Assembly (NCBI RefSeq): GCF_001517105.1
Contig: NZ_LPVF01000010.1
Coordinates: 248,001-312,000, forward strand
Length of the DNA: 64,000 bases
Source: Bacillus halotolerans
GTDB lineage: Bacteria > Bacillota > Bacilli > Bacillales > Bacillaceae
Direction of reading: 5' to 3'
The number at the start of each line of letters is the position of its first letter. The first letter of the stretch is position 1. A program made the position numbers and the translations under genes. The notes below the pieces were generated by a model, which ran no database searches, was not told the DNA's origin, and saw only the letters and a list, made by a program, of their open reading frames with translations. Shown here one piece after another: positions 26,201 to 47,558 of the stretch.

Positions 26201-27949
26201 TGCTGCTTCAGCACCGACTAATGTATAGTCCTTGTGCATGACGCCGGCAAAAACACCTACATGCTGTCTTTTGTTCCGTCCTCTAGGTGTGGCCAACGTC
26301 TTCGGCGTGTAGCCAGCATCCTCAATCGTTTCCCAGCATGTTTCTAAAAACAGCCGCTCCTGAGGATCCATTGTCTCCGCTTCTCTAGGCGTGATTCTGA
26401 AAAATTGGGGATCAAAGCAATCAGGATCATCAATAAATCCGCCCCACTTAGAAATGCTTTTTCCTGAAGGGGAGGTGATTCCTTCAAAGCGCCTCACATC
26501 CCAGCGCGACTCGGGAATCTCGCTAATGCAATCCATTCCCTCTTTCAGATTGTTCCAAAAGTCATGAATATTGTTTGCATTCGGATACCGGCCCGCCATG
26601 CCGATAATCGCAATGTCTCCCTCCGCTGCCTTCAGAGGTGCAGTTCGGGCAGAATCCTCATGTACACGTCTCTTCCGGCTTTCAGCAGTACCGCGATCGA
26701 TTGCGCGAAAAGCGGCACGCTTTTGTTCATTCTGATCAATAGAATGAGAGGCGGTAAAATGCTCACCGTACTCCTGGGCAAGAAACGCTGACAGCTCCGC
26801 AATCGTGGTATGCTCAAACAGGAGCGTCGGTGAAAGGCTCTCACCAATTTTGTCACTGATGGTTTCTACCACTTCAAGCAACCCGGAAGAATTCAGGCCC
26901 ATTTGATAATAGCCGACCTGCTTTTCAATCTGTTCGACCGGCTTATTGATTTTGTCTGCGATTAATTGGCTGACGAATTGTTCAGCTGCCTCGTATGTCC
27001 CCGTACTCTCGGCTGACGAAGACACCTCTTTGATTCCTTCTGCAGCCTGCGAAAGTTCGGCTGTATCTTTTCTCGCCTCCTGGCTTTGAGGCAAATCCTT
27101 GCGGCCTCCATGAATAAGCTCTGCTTCACGCACTAATTTACTTGTGAAGTTTTTCAGTTCAGCCACCTTTTCTCCCGAAGCATTAAAAAATTCAAGCGTT
27201 ACATAAATGAGCTCTTTTTCCTGACGGACAGATGAACGCTTAATTCTTGTCATGCAATGCGTCTGCAAAAGGGCTGAAGCAGAAAAGGATTCATAGAACA
27301 GAGGCAAAAACAGCCTCTGTTCCCCTTTAAGCAAGGATGTAAGCAAATTGTTGGCTCCCACTCCGCTCCCATCAATGAGAGCCGGATGAAACATAAAGCC
27401 TTCTGCATGAAGCATGGCTTCGGAGCCAAGAGAAAGATCAAGGAGCACACCTTCTTCCTCTTCATAAATATGTCCATTCGCTTTCATATATCCGCTATGC
27501 ACAAGTTCCTGACGTCTGCACTGTTCATACACATCATCGAGCTGGACAATTGTGTCCGAAGTTGCTTTGAGGTGATTGAGCTCCAGTGTTTCTTCAAACA
27601 CTGCCGGCACGTCGGTGTGCATATCAGCCTTCATATAGAGCTTTTCATCTGACGCTTCTTTATCACGGCGTTTTTCGAAGCCTTTAACTGATATTTGCCA
27701 ATGCCCTTCATTTTTCTCTGTGCAATCGATATCGAGCATAGTTACCGAATCCTGTCTAGCAGTCAACGGCTGGTAAATGGATAAGTTCCGCAGCTGAAGC
27801 TCTGAGAAGGAATAGCCGTGTTCTCTGAATATCTGGTAAATCATATCAATATAAGCCAAACCCGGAAGAACATGTTGTCCGTAAACCACATGGTGATAAA
27901 TAAACGGATTTTTTAACGATAGAGTGAGTTGCTTCGTTATATTTTTCAC
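14234..27949 (-). CDS. pksL: PksL, trans-AT polyketide synthase with beta-branching module
   Basis: GTG at 27949 is preferred to the in-frame ATG at 27967: GGAGG lies six bases before the GTG, which follows the pksJ stop by one base. The product is about 4571 residues. Domains: DH (HHVVYGQHVLPG near 20); ACP (GLNSS, near 355); KS (DTVCSSS, Cys near 619); DH (HVIKGQHILPG near 1094); KR (GGAGGLG near 1540); ACP (near 1844); KS (DTMCSSS, near 2119); tandem ACPs (Ser near 2655 and 2801, both GMDSITGLEW); KS (near 3067); KR (near 3719); ACP (near 4025); C-terminal KS (Cys near 4267) with EANGSG in place of EAHGTG. The module KS-ACP-ACP has no KR, so it leaves a beta-keto group, and the Trp six residues after each ACP Ser is the known flag for HMG-synthase cassettes. 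The protein belongs to the bacillaene line; the last KS, lacking the motif His, should pass the chain on to PksM without elongating. Confidence 0.95.
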   Translation of the reverse strand: MKNITKQLTLSLKNPFIYHHVVYGQHVLPGLAYIDMIYQIFREHGYSFSELQLRNLSIYQPLTARQDSVTMLDIDCTEKNEGHWQISVKGFEKRRDKEASDEKLYMKADMHTDVPAVFEETLELNHLKATSDTIVQLDDVYEQCRRQELVHSGYMKANGHIYEEEEGVLLDLSLGSEAMLHAEGFMFHPALIDGSGVGANNLLTSLLKGEQRLFLPLFYESFSASALLQTHCMTRIKRSSVRQEKELIYVTLEFFNASGEKVAELKNFTSKLVREAELIHGGRKDLPQSQEARKDTAELSQAAEGIKEVSSSAESTGTYEAAEQFVSQLIADKINKPVEQIEKQVGYYQMGLNSSGLLEVVETISDKIGESLSPTLLFEHTTIAELSAFLAQEYGEHFTASHSIDQNEQKRAAFRAIDRGTAESRKRRVHEDSARTAPLKAAEGDIAIIGMAGRYPNANNIHDFWNNLKEGMDCISEIPESRWDVRRFEGITSPSGKSISKWGGFIDDPDCFDPQFFRITPREAETMDPQERLFLETCWETIEDAGYTPKTLATPRGRNKRQHVGVFAGVMHKDYTLVGAEAASKENVFPLSLNYAQIANRVSYFCNFHGPSMAVDTVCSSSLTAVHLALESLRHGECEVALAGGVNLSLHPNKYMTYGVWDMFSTDGHCRTFGKDGDGYVPAEGIGAVLLKPLRQAEKDGDRIYAVIKGSAVNHVGTVSGISVPSPVSQADLIETCLEKTGIDPRTVSYVEAHGTGTSLGDPIELQGLVKAFRQYTEDRQFCSIGSVKSNIGHAESAAGISGLSKVALQLHHQTLVPSLHSEELNPYVDFEKSPFYVQHKTETWKQPVINENGERIIYPRRASISSFGATGSNAHMILEEYIPEAAEQTMSVCDTTPVILPLSARNQERLHVYAERLLDFLHEGLEIRDVAYTLQIGREPMEERVAFLAGGIQELRGQLEAYLKGQETIEHCWKGRMTKETGDISLSAETVHKWLEQENLNLIAEKWAGGSAVDWKLLYGENKPKRISLPTYPFAKVRYWVPEKETETDLPKQNLTQGHAIHPLLHENVSDMSGVRFRSEFTGREFFLKDHVIKGQHILPGAALLEMVRAAAEKAAANQMHADIRLQDIVWIRPVAVTDLQSDIYIHLYPEDNGDILFEICRESDSAGEEPVIYGQGSVVLCQTEEAPKLNIEEVKASCSRRILPPSVCYDVYAEMGIEYGDGHRAIDTIYVGANEALAKLSLPSVVSHTQDHYVLHPSMIDAAFQASIGLRLGTEDASFTESQAMLPFALQDVQIFKDCEPSMWARVKYSEDSTAADRIQKLDIDLCNEAGQVCVRMKGYSARTLENETDLATGILLFEHIWEEAAVTEKNELMEYQRHKVIVCDMAERQIERIRNKFDCTVLEKSGQAVHERFKAYALQLFEDIQQLLNSKPGGNVLVQVAVPALDEPQLLNGLTGLLKTAQLENPAFNGQLIEFDSGISATDLAEKLAECRQYPHDNHIRYWQGKRYVSKWKEAAADQPVTDMPWKDKGVYLITGGAGGLGFLFANEIANKTREAVMILTGRSPLNERKQSQLQKLQEMGARVVYRQTDMTEKEAVYALTKEIQEEYGGLNGIIHSAGIIKDNFIIKKKKDEIQDVLAPKVTGLIHLDEATKDIPLDFFILFSSNAGTVGSAGQADYAMANAFMNTFSEYRNVQAAHHKRYGKTLSMSWPLWKDGGMHVDAETERMLTRDTGMVAMETDDGIQALYHGWASGKSQLMVAAGAASKIHSFLDQTGNGQSPNGKYKSEIQHTENASYVMGADEEMLREKAEDYFKSVLSSVTKLPVSQIDTEAPMEDYGIDSIMIMHVTGQLEKVFGSLSKTLFFEYLNIRSLSQYFTESHREKLLHILGIESETSSSIEENRKPDSETEEKKEIPVRRRKSGFVPMQRNGQKQSAEKETEEIAIIGISGRYPQADNIHELWKNLRDGHDCITEIPEDRWDHSLYYDKDKDKPEKTYSKWGGFIKDVDKFDPQFFHISPREAKLMDPQERLFLQCVYETMEDAGYTREHLGRKQDAELGGNVGVYVGVMYEEYQLYGAQEQARGRSLALPGNPSSVANRVSYYFDFHGPSMALDTMCSSSLTAIHLACQSLQRGECEAAFAGGVNVSIHPNKYLMLGQNKFMSSKGRCESFGQGGDGYVPGEGVGAVLLKPLSKAIEDGDHIYGVIKGTAINHGGKTNGYSVPNPKAQAEVIKKAVTEAQIDPRAISYIEAHGTGTSLGDPIEITGLAKVFSEHTKDKQFCAIGSAKSNIGHCESAAGIAGLTKVLLQMKYRQLAPSLHSKVLNPNIDFFNSPFKVQQELEEWKKPIIEVNGKEIEYPRIAGLSSFGAGGGNAHILIEEYASKSEPEHSSAGQTAVIVLSAKNEERLQKRAERLLDALREGRYSEADLPRIAYTLQVGREAMNERLAFVAENMQELKEKLNDFISGKEHIDHLYRGQVKRNKETMAVFAADEDMAKTIEAWVRKGKFAKFLDLWVKGLNIDWNMLYQNGKPRRISLPAYPFARDRYWIEEAVVKTVEKRPVKPAVTPQSVIQAPFIPEKVSDKPANISLQPLMASSQETPQSTSVLLQPVRKQQTITAEVLCDELSASLADVLYMDQNEIDPDEAFIDIGMDSITGLEWIKSINKKFGTSLLVTKVYDYPTIRDFAAFLKDEVSTQADGENAENHQQKSEETYTPNQRESISSKPDNISLQPLGHHELEQQKPVEDIQYAAAEISVSSQYAGTIETLNDELKESIAEVLCMDSQEVDIDDTFIDIGMDSITGLEWIKAINKQYSTSFSVTKVYDYPTIRQFANMLKAELVNHSNRSKEIADELFQENKQPEAPAKAKPSERSIQPVRLPAMKAPEQKPDRSHQGYRDDAIAIVGMAGRYPGAKDVREYWDHLVNARNAIRDIPKSRWDVDKYYDPALNQKGKVYCKSLGMLDDIEHFDPLFFNIPPSEAELIDPQHRIFLQEGYKAFEDAGYNAQTLSNKKCGVYLGIMSNEYGVMLNRNQARASATGNSFAIAAARIPYYLNLKGPAIPIDTACSSSLVGTHLARQALVNKEIDMALVGGVTLYLTPESYISMCEAGMLSPDGQCKAFDNGANGFVPGEGAGALVLKRLKDAEADRDHIYGIIIGSGINQDGKTNGITAPSVKSQMDLERDIYETYGIHPESISYVEMHGTGTKQGDPIELEALSTVFKEKTDKKQFCAIGSVKSNIGHTSAAAGVAGVQKVLMCMKHKTLVPTLNFSEPNEHFHFEESPLYVNTELKHWETADRKPRRACVSSFGYSGTNAHLVIEEYQSDRNNDPLPDRHHSKLFVLSAKKRQQLKAYAQSMRDFADSNKDINLDDMAYTLQTGREPMDYRMAFLADSREMLIKTLEDYIADIPNTEMYDAHVKTKKSEMKVFETDNDAKALLETWIEKKRLEKLAELWVKGLRINWNELYGDHMPRRISLPAYPFAEEYYWLPNEDAAEKDSRSALPSAARPTKQSLLQKQWQYCPITSAERRSQTVAILANAETRSLAGELSQYFSSYRIIDSQELEHLSDADWENVGGAVDLIGCGMSHEQSLNWISWLQKLIEFGRKHKQELTVLCVTKGLESYENKAVNLSGASRAGLYRMLQSEYSHLTSRHMDTDHVTAEKELARQIADEFYADSRDTEVCYRDGRRYRAYLDERTTDAVNQKELSFPSDQVLLITGGTRGLGLVCARHFVQTYGVKRLVLTGREVMPPREQWEFLKAKNTPLAQKLKAIQELEAMGAQVQVLSLQLSDPLAVKQSIETIQQTMGAIGGVIHCAGAVNKHSPAFIRKSAEEIQAVLEPKVGGLQTLFDLLKDEPLQFFVLFSSVSATVPVLAAGQADYAMANAFMDYFAESHKDKYPIVSIQWPNWKETGLGEVRSKALEQTGLLGLNNEEGLQLLDQILSEKQKAVVLPAIHHTDVWQPGKLMQHSLTDKAFQRAETRESDSAQSLFYGTVEWLVTIFSDELKIGAEDLETDEPFQEYGVDSIILAQLLQQINQKLKGDIDPSILFEYPTIESFAKWLISEYKSALPDAVHSAASKGHVPDAASLPPDQASAAKQQMQKASDIKPALHAEDIAIVGLTCRFPGAETLEAYWDLIRDGRSEIKPVPPERFGNSSSYYAGVIEDLNRFDPDFFLMSDDDVRAMDPQALAVLEESLKLMYHAGYTEKEMKGMRAGVYIGGRSQHKPDQYSLSKARNPIVAGGQNYLGANISQFFDLRGPSIVLDTACSSALVGMNMAIQALRSGDIEAAVVGGVSLLDTDAHRMFQERGLLSDKPSFHVFDKRAEGVVLGEGVGMVLVKTVSQALEDGDSIYAVIKAAAVNNDGRTAGPSAPNLEAQKDVMLSALEKSGKKPEEISYLEANGSGSVVTDLLELKAIQAIYRSRCNAPLGLGSVKPNIGHPLCAEGIASLIKVALMLKHRQLVPFLSGDEKMTHFNIEETDLYFCKTQAEWKEKTPSAAINCFADGGTNAHLIIEAWDDSADRPIRRKPLPLPALHRRPVLTENRALSAQTERGQGFSDKSAPKEMFWKTFK

Positions 27950-27950
27950 G

Positions 27951-43118
<15,168 letters not shown>

Positions 43119-43165
43119 TCACCTGCACATTTTTATGTATCACACGACGATCGTTTCTAATTCAA

Positions 43166-43915
43166 TTAATTCCCATACAAACCTGTGATTCTCGTTTTGA
43201 CTTCGTCTTGATGAAATGTTTTCTCATGCATAACGAGCTCCTGTTCTATCACGCTGGGAAGCTGCTCGCGAAGCGGCGCAACCAAGTGGTCCTTTAGTGT
43301 AATTAAGGAGTTTCTCGGTTTTTCCGCCAGCTCACGCGCCAGCTCCACAGCATACTCCAAAACTTCAGATCGAGGGAGGACTTTAAAGGGGATTCCTCTT
43401 TTTTCGAGATCGGCTCCCCGGTAATTGCCCGCATTCATTAATAACTCCTGCGCCAAGCTGAACCCGAGTTTTTGGGGAACGATAAAAGTGGCTCCCATAC
43501 CCGGCGTAAACCCGTATTTCATAAAATTAGTGGTATACACGCTCTCCCTGCTCAGAATAACAAAATCAGCAAAGAGCCCCATGACAAAGCCGCCCCCAAT
43601 TCCGTGACCCTGCATGGCAGCAATGACGGGAATTCTGCAATCAAGTGCCAGAGAATAGAGATTATCATCAGTAAACTTGGTGATTCCTTGCTGGATTCTC
43701 AGCAATCCTTCTTGTGTTCCGCCTGAAGCAAAATAATTGTCGTATCCCGTTAAAATCACTGCTTTATAGCTTTGGTGATTGCGAATGAATTCGAACGCTT
43801 GAATTAATCCGTCTGTGAGTTCTTGCGAAAACGCGTTTTTATGAGCACGGTCATGCATCTTGACCTGAATAATAGCGGGCTCGATTTCAAAAAGCTCTAC
43901 AACAGAATGCGTCAT
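43166..43915 (-). CDS. pksI: PksI, crotonase-fold decarboxylase (ECH2) of the beta-branching cassette
   Basis: A 249-residue enoyl-CoA hydratase/isomerase family protein, the length of the known PksI. The two oxyanion-hole regions are visible as YFASGGTQEGL (about 63-73) and GHGIGGGFVMGLFADFV (about 103-119). In the bacillaene pathway the PksI-type enzyme decarboxylates the 3-methylglutaconyl-ACP intermediate made by PksH, leaving a methyl branch. Acts on the PksL tandem ACPs. Placed 43 bases after pksH and 62 bases before pksJ, in the same operon. The split between ECH1 and ECH2 roles rests on family knowledge and gene order. Confidence 0.95.
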   Translation of the reverse strand: MTHSVVELFEIEPAIIQVKMHDRAHKNAFSQELTDGLIQAFEFIRNHQSYKAVILTGYDNYFASGGTQEGLLRIQQGITKFTDDNLYSLALDCRIPVIAAMQGHGIGGGFVMGLFADFVILSRESVYTTNFMKYGFTPGMGATFIVPQKLGFSLAQELLMNAGNYRGADLEKRGIPFKVLPRSEVLEYAVELARELAEKPRNSLITLKDHLVAPLREQLPSVIEQELVMHEKTFHQDEVKTRITGLYGN

Positions 43916-43958
43916 GATGTCCTCCTAACGGTTTCTGATTGTATGTATTTCACACAGT

Positions 43959-44741
43959 TTACGGGCTCTTCTCCCAAGGGAACTGCCCCGTTTCAACGTA
44001 CCTTATGATGCCCATTTGATTTTGAGGGTCGGAAAACATGTCTTGATTTTCAGTTAAAGCCATGGATTTCGTACGGCGTGGGCGGTCATCCAATGAATTG
44101 ATAAACTGTTTATACCGCGCAATTGCCTTTTTATTTAACCGCCGCAAGCGCAATAAATGCTTTCTCAGCAGGACCTCGCTTTGAGCGTCACAGGCATCTA
44201 CCAAGCTCCATTCCATGGCTTCCTGAACAAAAATCGGTTTTGTCATTAATGTCATATAATGCGCTTTTTGATAGCCGATCCTGCGAATCAGAAATGGCGG
44301 CACACAAGCTGGATAAAGACCAAATAACAACTCGGACAGACTGAATGATGCAGTTTGATCCGCAATGACAATATCACTGGCAGCCACAAATCCAAGACCT
44401 CCGGCATTTACTTTTCCCCGCACATGTGAAATGGTGACAAAAGGACCAGTCTGCAATTTCAGCCACAAATCATAAAGGGGTTCTTGAGAACTCGCTTGTT
44501 TTCTGCCGCTTTTCATCTCCTGATATATTTCTTGAAAATCCGCTCCGAAACAAAATACCTCCGGGAGCCCCTCTAAAACAATGACCGTAACGGAAGATGT
44601 CTCACATTGATTCATCACTTGTAAACATTCATCGATTAATTGGTCATTGATCGTATTATTAGCGTCAGGACGATGAAAGGTTAGATAGCAAATTGACCCT
44701 TGAAACCGGACCTTAATCGTTTGGTATGTCACGACATCCAC
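43959..44741 (-). CDS. pksH: PksH, crotonase-fold dehydratase (ECH1) of the beta-branching cassette
   Basis: A 260-residue crotonase-family protein with oxyanion-hole stretches VFCFGADFQEIY (about 62-73) and VRGKVNAGGLGFVAASDIVI (about 104-123). PksH-type enzymes dehydrate the HMG-like adduct formed by PksG on the acceptor ACP to a 3-methylglutaconyl thioester. Its start ATG lies inside the end of pksG (13 bases of overlap), which points to coupled translation. It shares its fold but little sequence with the neighbouring PksI. Confidence 0.95.
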   Translation of the reverse strand: MDVVTYQTIKVRFQGSICYLTFHRPDANNTINDQLIDECLQVMNQCETSSVTVIVLEGLPEVFCFGADFQEIYQEMKSGRKQASSQEPLYDLWLKLQTGPFVTISHVRGKVNAGGLGFVAASDIVIADQTASFSLSELLFGLYPACVPPFLIRRIGYQKAHYMTLMTKPIFVQEAMEWSLVDACDAQSEVLLRKHLLRLRRLNKKAIARYKQFINSLDDRPRRTKSMALTENQDMFSDPQNQMGIIRYVETGQFPWEKSP

Positions 44742-45991
44742 CTGTACTTGCGATGAAACTCAGAAATTTCTTCTAAAAACAGCCTCGGCTTTTCTTGATG
44801 AAACTGCAATATCCCCGGAATCATCTCAAGATCCAGCTTGACATTACGAGTTCCGAACCGGACCATCCCGCTTCCCTTGAACAGCGTTTCATACTCATCC
44901 ATTGAAAGATGATATCGATTGTCCAAGTGCTTCTCGATTTCAAATAAGCGCTGGCGTTGTTGGCCTTGAGGCGTTGCAATTCCGCTGTAAAATTCAGAAC
45001 AGCAGCCTGAACCATAGGAGAAACAGCCGATTCGTTTAGGCGAGTCAAGCTGCGCTTTGTCAATAGTGCTAGCCAACGCCAGAAGCAATGCGGCTCCCAT
45101 AATGTTTCCGACCCTTTGGCAGTAGAGCAATCCCGGCTGTACCCGTTTCAAAAAATCAGTTTCTATCTCGGCCGTTTTCGCCTTTGCCATCTTACGCATC
45201 ATCGTCCGGTGCGCCCCTTTCACCATTCCGCCAAAAGGCGTATGGTAGGCTAGATATTGAAACGTATCTTGATAATGAGCCCCAGGTACACGTTTTTGAT
45301 ATTCCAAGAACGTTTGTTCACAGCAATCCAAATATGACATTAAAGACAGGTCAGCATCTCCCGCCTCACTGTCGGGAATGGGACGGCACGTATCCATCAC
45401 TTCGTAGCCGTAATAGCCGTTTGCCCCGGGATCAACTTGAAACACCTCGGGATTTTCGCCTATCAAAACAGCCACTGCTCCCGCTCCGGCACTCGGTTCG
45501 GCATAGGACCAATCCTCACTTAAAGCGTCTCCGCCTTCAGCGATTAAAAAACGGGAAATATCACTGGCGATGACCAGTGCTTTGGCACCCGGAGACGTCT
45601 GGGATAATATAAAATTCACTGCCATTTGAAATCCGGCAGTTCCTGAATAACAGGCTTGTTTTATTTCGAACAAACGACAGTTGCGATTGAGCCCTAAATA
45701 CTCATGGATATAGGTGCTTAATGATTTTCCAAAATCGATCCCAGATTCGGAACAGGTGATCAGCAATTCAATCCTGTCCTTCTCTGCGTCACTTAGTGAA
45801 TCAATAATCGGTTTAGCCGCATTCACTCCAAAGGTCACAGGATCTTCGTAAGGCAGTGCTACCGCTTTTTCCTTCATTAATAAATTTTCAAATCTAGCAG
45901 TATCTAAATGTCTGTACTTGGCTAATTGCATGACATCAAGGTATGCCGTTCCGCCAAAGACATTCATCGCTTCTATTCCAGCAGAAACCAT
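44729..45991 (-). CDS. pksG: PksG, HMG-CoA synthase-like enzyme for beta-branching
   Basis: A 420-residue HMG-CoA synthase homologue. The nucleophile is the Cys in IKQACYSGTAGF (about residue 115); a conserved His region reads YLAYHTPFGGM, and the glycine-rich FSYGSGCCSEFYSG lies near residue 325. The known reaction is aldol-type addition of an acetyl group from acetyl-AcpK to the beta-keto group of the chain on the PksL tandem ACPs. Start ATG directly follows the pksF stop; GGAGG is present inside the end of pksF. Confidence 0.96.
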   Translation of the reverse strand: MVSAGIEAMNVFGGTAYLDVMQLAKYRHLDTARFENLLMKEKAVALPYEDPVTFGVNAAKPIIDSLSDAEKDRIELLITCSESGIDFGKSLSTYIHEYLGLNRNCRLFEIKQACYSGTAGFQMAVNFILSQTSPGAKALVIASDISRFLIAEGGDALSEDWSYAEPSAGAGAVAVLIGENPEVFQVDPGANGYYGYEVMDTCRPIPDSEAGDADLSLMSYLDCCEQTFLEYQKRVPGAHYQDTFQYLAYHTPFGGMVKGAHRTMMRKMAKAKTAEIETDFLKRVQPGLLYCQRVGNIMGAALLLALASTIDKAQLDSPKRIGCFSYGSGCCSEFYSGIATPQGQQRQRLFEIEKHLDNRYHLSMDEYETLFKGSGMVRFGTRNVKLDLEMIPGILQFHQEKPRLFLEEISEFHRKYRWMS

Positions 45992-47239
45992 TTATGATTC
46001 GCCTCCGCATTTTTCAATGTTTTGTATACAAACAGCGGTATTCATTCCGCCAAAACCCATGCTTAAACTCAACGCGTTTTTTATGTCGTGTGAAATTGAT
46101 TGATCCTTCACCCAATGCAAGGAAGGATCAATTGGATCATGTAAATTCCGGCTCGGATGCAGGCGTGATTCTTTCATTTGAAGCAGTACAGAAATAATCT
46201 CAACAATGCCTGCTGCACTGAGCCCATGCCCGGTTATTGACTTTGTTGCGTTTATATAAGCATGAGAAAGACCGCAAGCATGCAGCGCCTTCAATTCAAT
46301 TTCATCTCCAATGAAAGAACCCGTGCCATGAGGGTTTATGTAATCAATTTCTTCAGGTGTGAGACCGGCTCGCTCCAATGCCTTTTGTATGACATGGATC
46401 TCCCCTTCTAAAGAAGGATCAGGGTTTCGGTTCCCGTCTACTTTGATTGACCATCCAGACAATGCTGCATAGGGTTTTACGCCCCGGCGGACAGCTGTAT
46501 CTTTTCGTTCTATCACCAATGCGCCGCAGCATTCTCCATAAATAAATCCATCTCTGTTCTGGTCAAAGGGACGGCAAGCGTTTTCCGGCTCATCAGCATA
46601 TTTATCCGTTCCCATAGCGCCTAAAGCCCTGAGCGCCTCACATTCCATATAGGAAATATCCATTAACGCCCCCAGTGCGATGCAAATATCAACCTCTCCT
46701 GACAGGACTTGCTGAATTGCTTGAATCACCGCCAACTGGCCGCTTGCGGAAGCACCTCCCGCCGTATAAGCTAAACCGGTGATTCCAAACTGTTCTGTAC
46801 AAAGACCGCAAAGATCGCTATCCATAAAAGACAATGCATATGCTGGCGACATGAAACCAGAGCGGTCCCTATAATTCTCATAAAGCTGGAGGGTCTCTCT
46901 TTGCTGAAAGTTCGATCCTCCTGCTACCAGCCCGATACGTGCGGAACCAGCATCGTCTAACTTCGCCTCCTCCCAGGCTTCTGAGAGAGTAACCAAAGCA
47001 GCTCGGCTGGAAAATGACGCTTTTCTTAGCAGTTTCTTAGAAAGACGGTCCGGATAAGATAACGAGGGAATTTCAGCTCCAATAAACCGGCTGTCTTTTT
47101 GTCTGCCAGGGCGCTGCATCACTTCAAAGGCATGCCTCCCAGACAATAACGAAGAAACAAAAGCCTCTTTCCCTTGGCCGATCGCTGCCGTTACTCCGAC
47201 ACCGGTCACCAAAATCTCAGGCGAATTGTACTTTGTCAT
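45992..47239 (-). CDS. pksF: PksF, decarboxylating ketosynthase-like protein (Cys replaced by Ser)
   Basis: A 415-residue stand-alone KS of the FabF type. The His motifs are intact (NPHGTGSF and KSITGHGLSAAG), but the position of the nucleophilic Cys reads GGASASGQ, that is ASASG where FabF has ACASG. This substitution is typical of KS enzymes that decarboxylate malonyl-ACP and do not condense. It makes acetyl-AcpK, the donor for PksG. Its ATG overlaps the end of acpK by 23 bases, with GAGGTG upstream inside acpK. Loss of condensing activity is inferred from the residue swap and the cassette context. Confidence 0.94.
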   Translation of the reverse strand: MTKYNSPEILVTGVGVTAAIGQGKEAFVSSLLSGRHAFEVMQRPGRQKDSRFIGAEIPSLSYPDRLSKKLLRKASFSSRAALVTLSEAWEEAKLDDAGSARIGLVAGGSNFQQRETLQLYENYRDRSGFMSPAYALSFMDSDLCGLCTEQFGITGLAYTAGGASASGQLAVIQAIQQVLSGEVDICIALGALMDISYMECEALRALGAMGTDKYADEPENACRPFDQNRDGFIYGECCGALVIERKDTAVRRGVKPYAALSGWSIKVDGNRNPDPSLEGEIHVIQKALERAGLTPEEIDYINPHGTGSFIGDEIELKALHACGLSHAYINATKSITGHGLSAAGIVEIISVLLQMKESRLHPSRNLHDPIDPSLHWVKDQSISHDIKNALSLSMGFGGMNTAVCIQNIEKCGGES

Positions 47240-47465
47240 AAAGCACCTCAGCTAATTCGCCGATGTTGTTCACACCAGACAGCTCGACACGAGGGATTTT
47301 TAATGATAAATCCTCAAGCACCATGGTTATAATTTCAGCCCTGTCGACAGAATCAGCCCCTAAATCAGCTAATCGATCTTCAGGCTCAAAACGGTGTCCG
47401 TCCAATTCCGGAAGAACCTCACAAATATTAGTAATCAATACTTCGAAGACTTTCTGTTTATTCAT
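47217..47465 (-). CDS. acpK: AcpK, free-standing acyl carrier protein of the beta-branching cassette
   Basis: An 82-residue carrier protein beginning MNKQKVFEVL. The phosphopantetheine site is LADLGADSVDRAE (Ser about residue 39). A longer frame exists upstream (to 47552), but ATG 47465 is preceded by GGAGAG and gives the normal ACP length. AcpK carries malonyl, which PksF decarboxylates to acetyl; PksG then uses it. The Ser must be modified by a phosphopantetheinyl transferase (Sfp in B. subtilis), which is not encoded in this window. Confidence 0.94.
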   Translation of the reverse strand: MNKQKVFEVLITNICEVLPELDGHRFEPEDRLADLGADSVDRAEIITMVLEDLSLKIPRVELSGVNNIGELAEVLYDKVQFA

Positions 47466-47558
47466 AACGTTTGTCTCTCCTTTAAATGGAATGTTAAACA
47501 TGCAGGCTTCAACCATTTCTTTCGCAATATTCAATCTTTTATTATTGCACAATAGACT

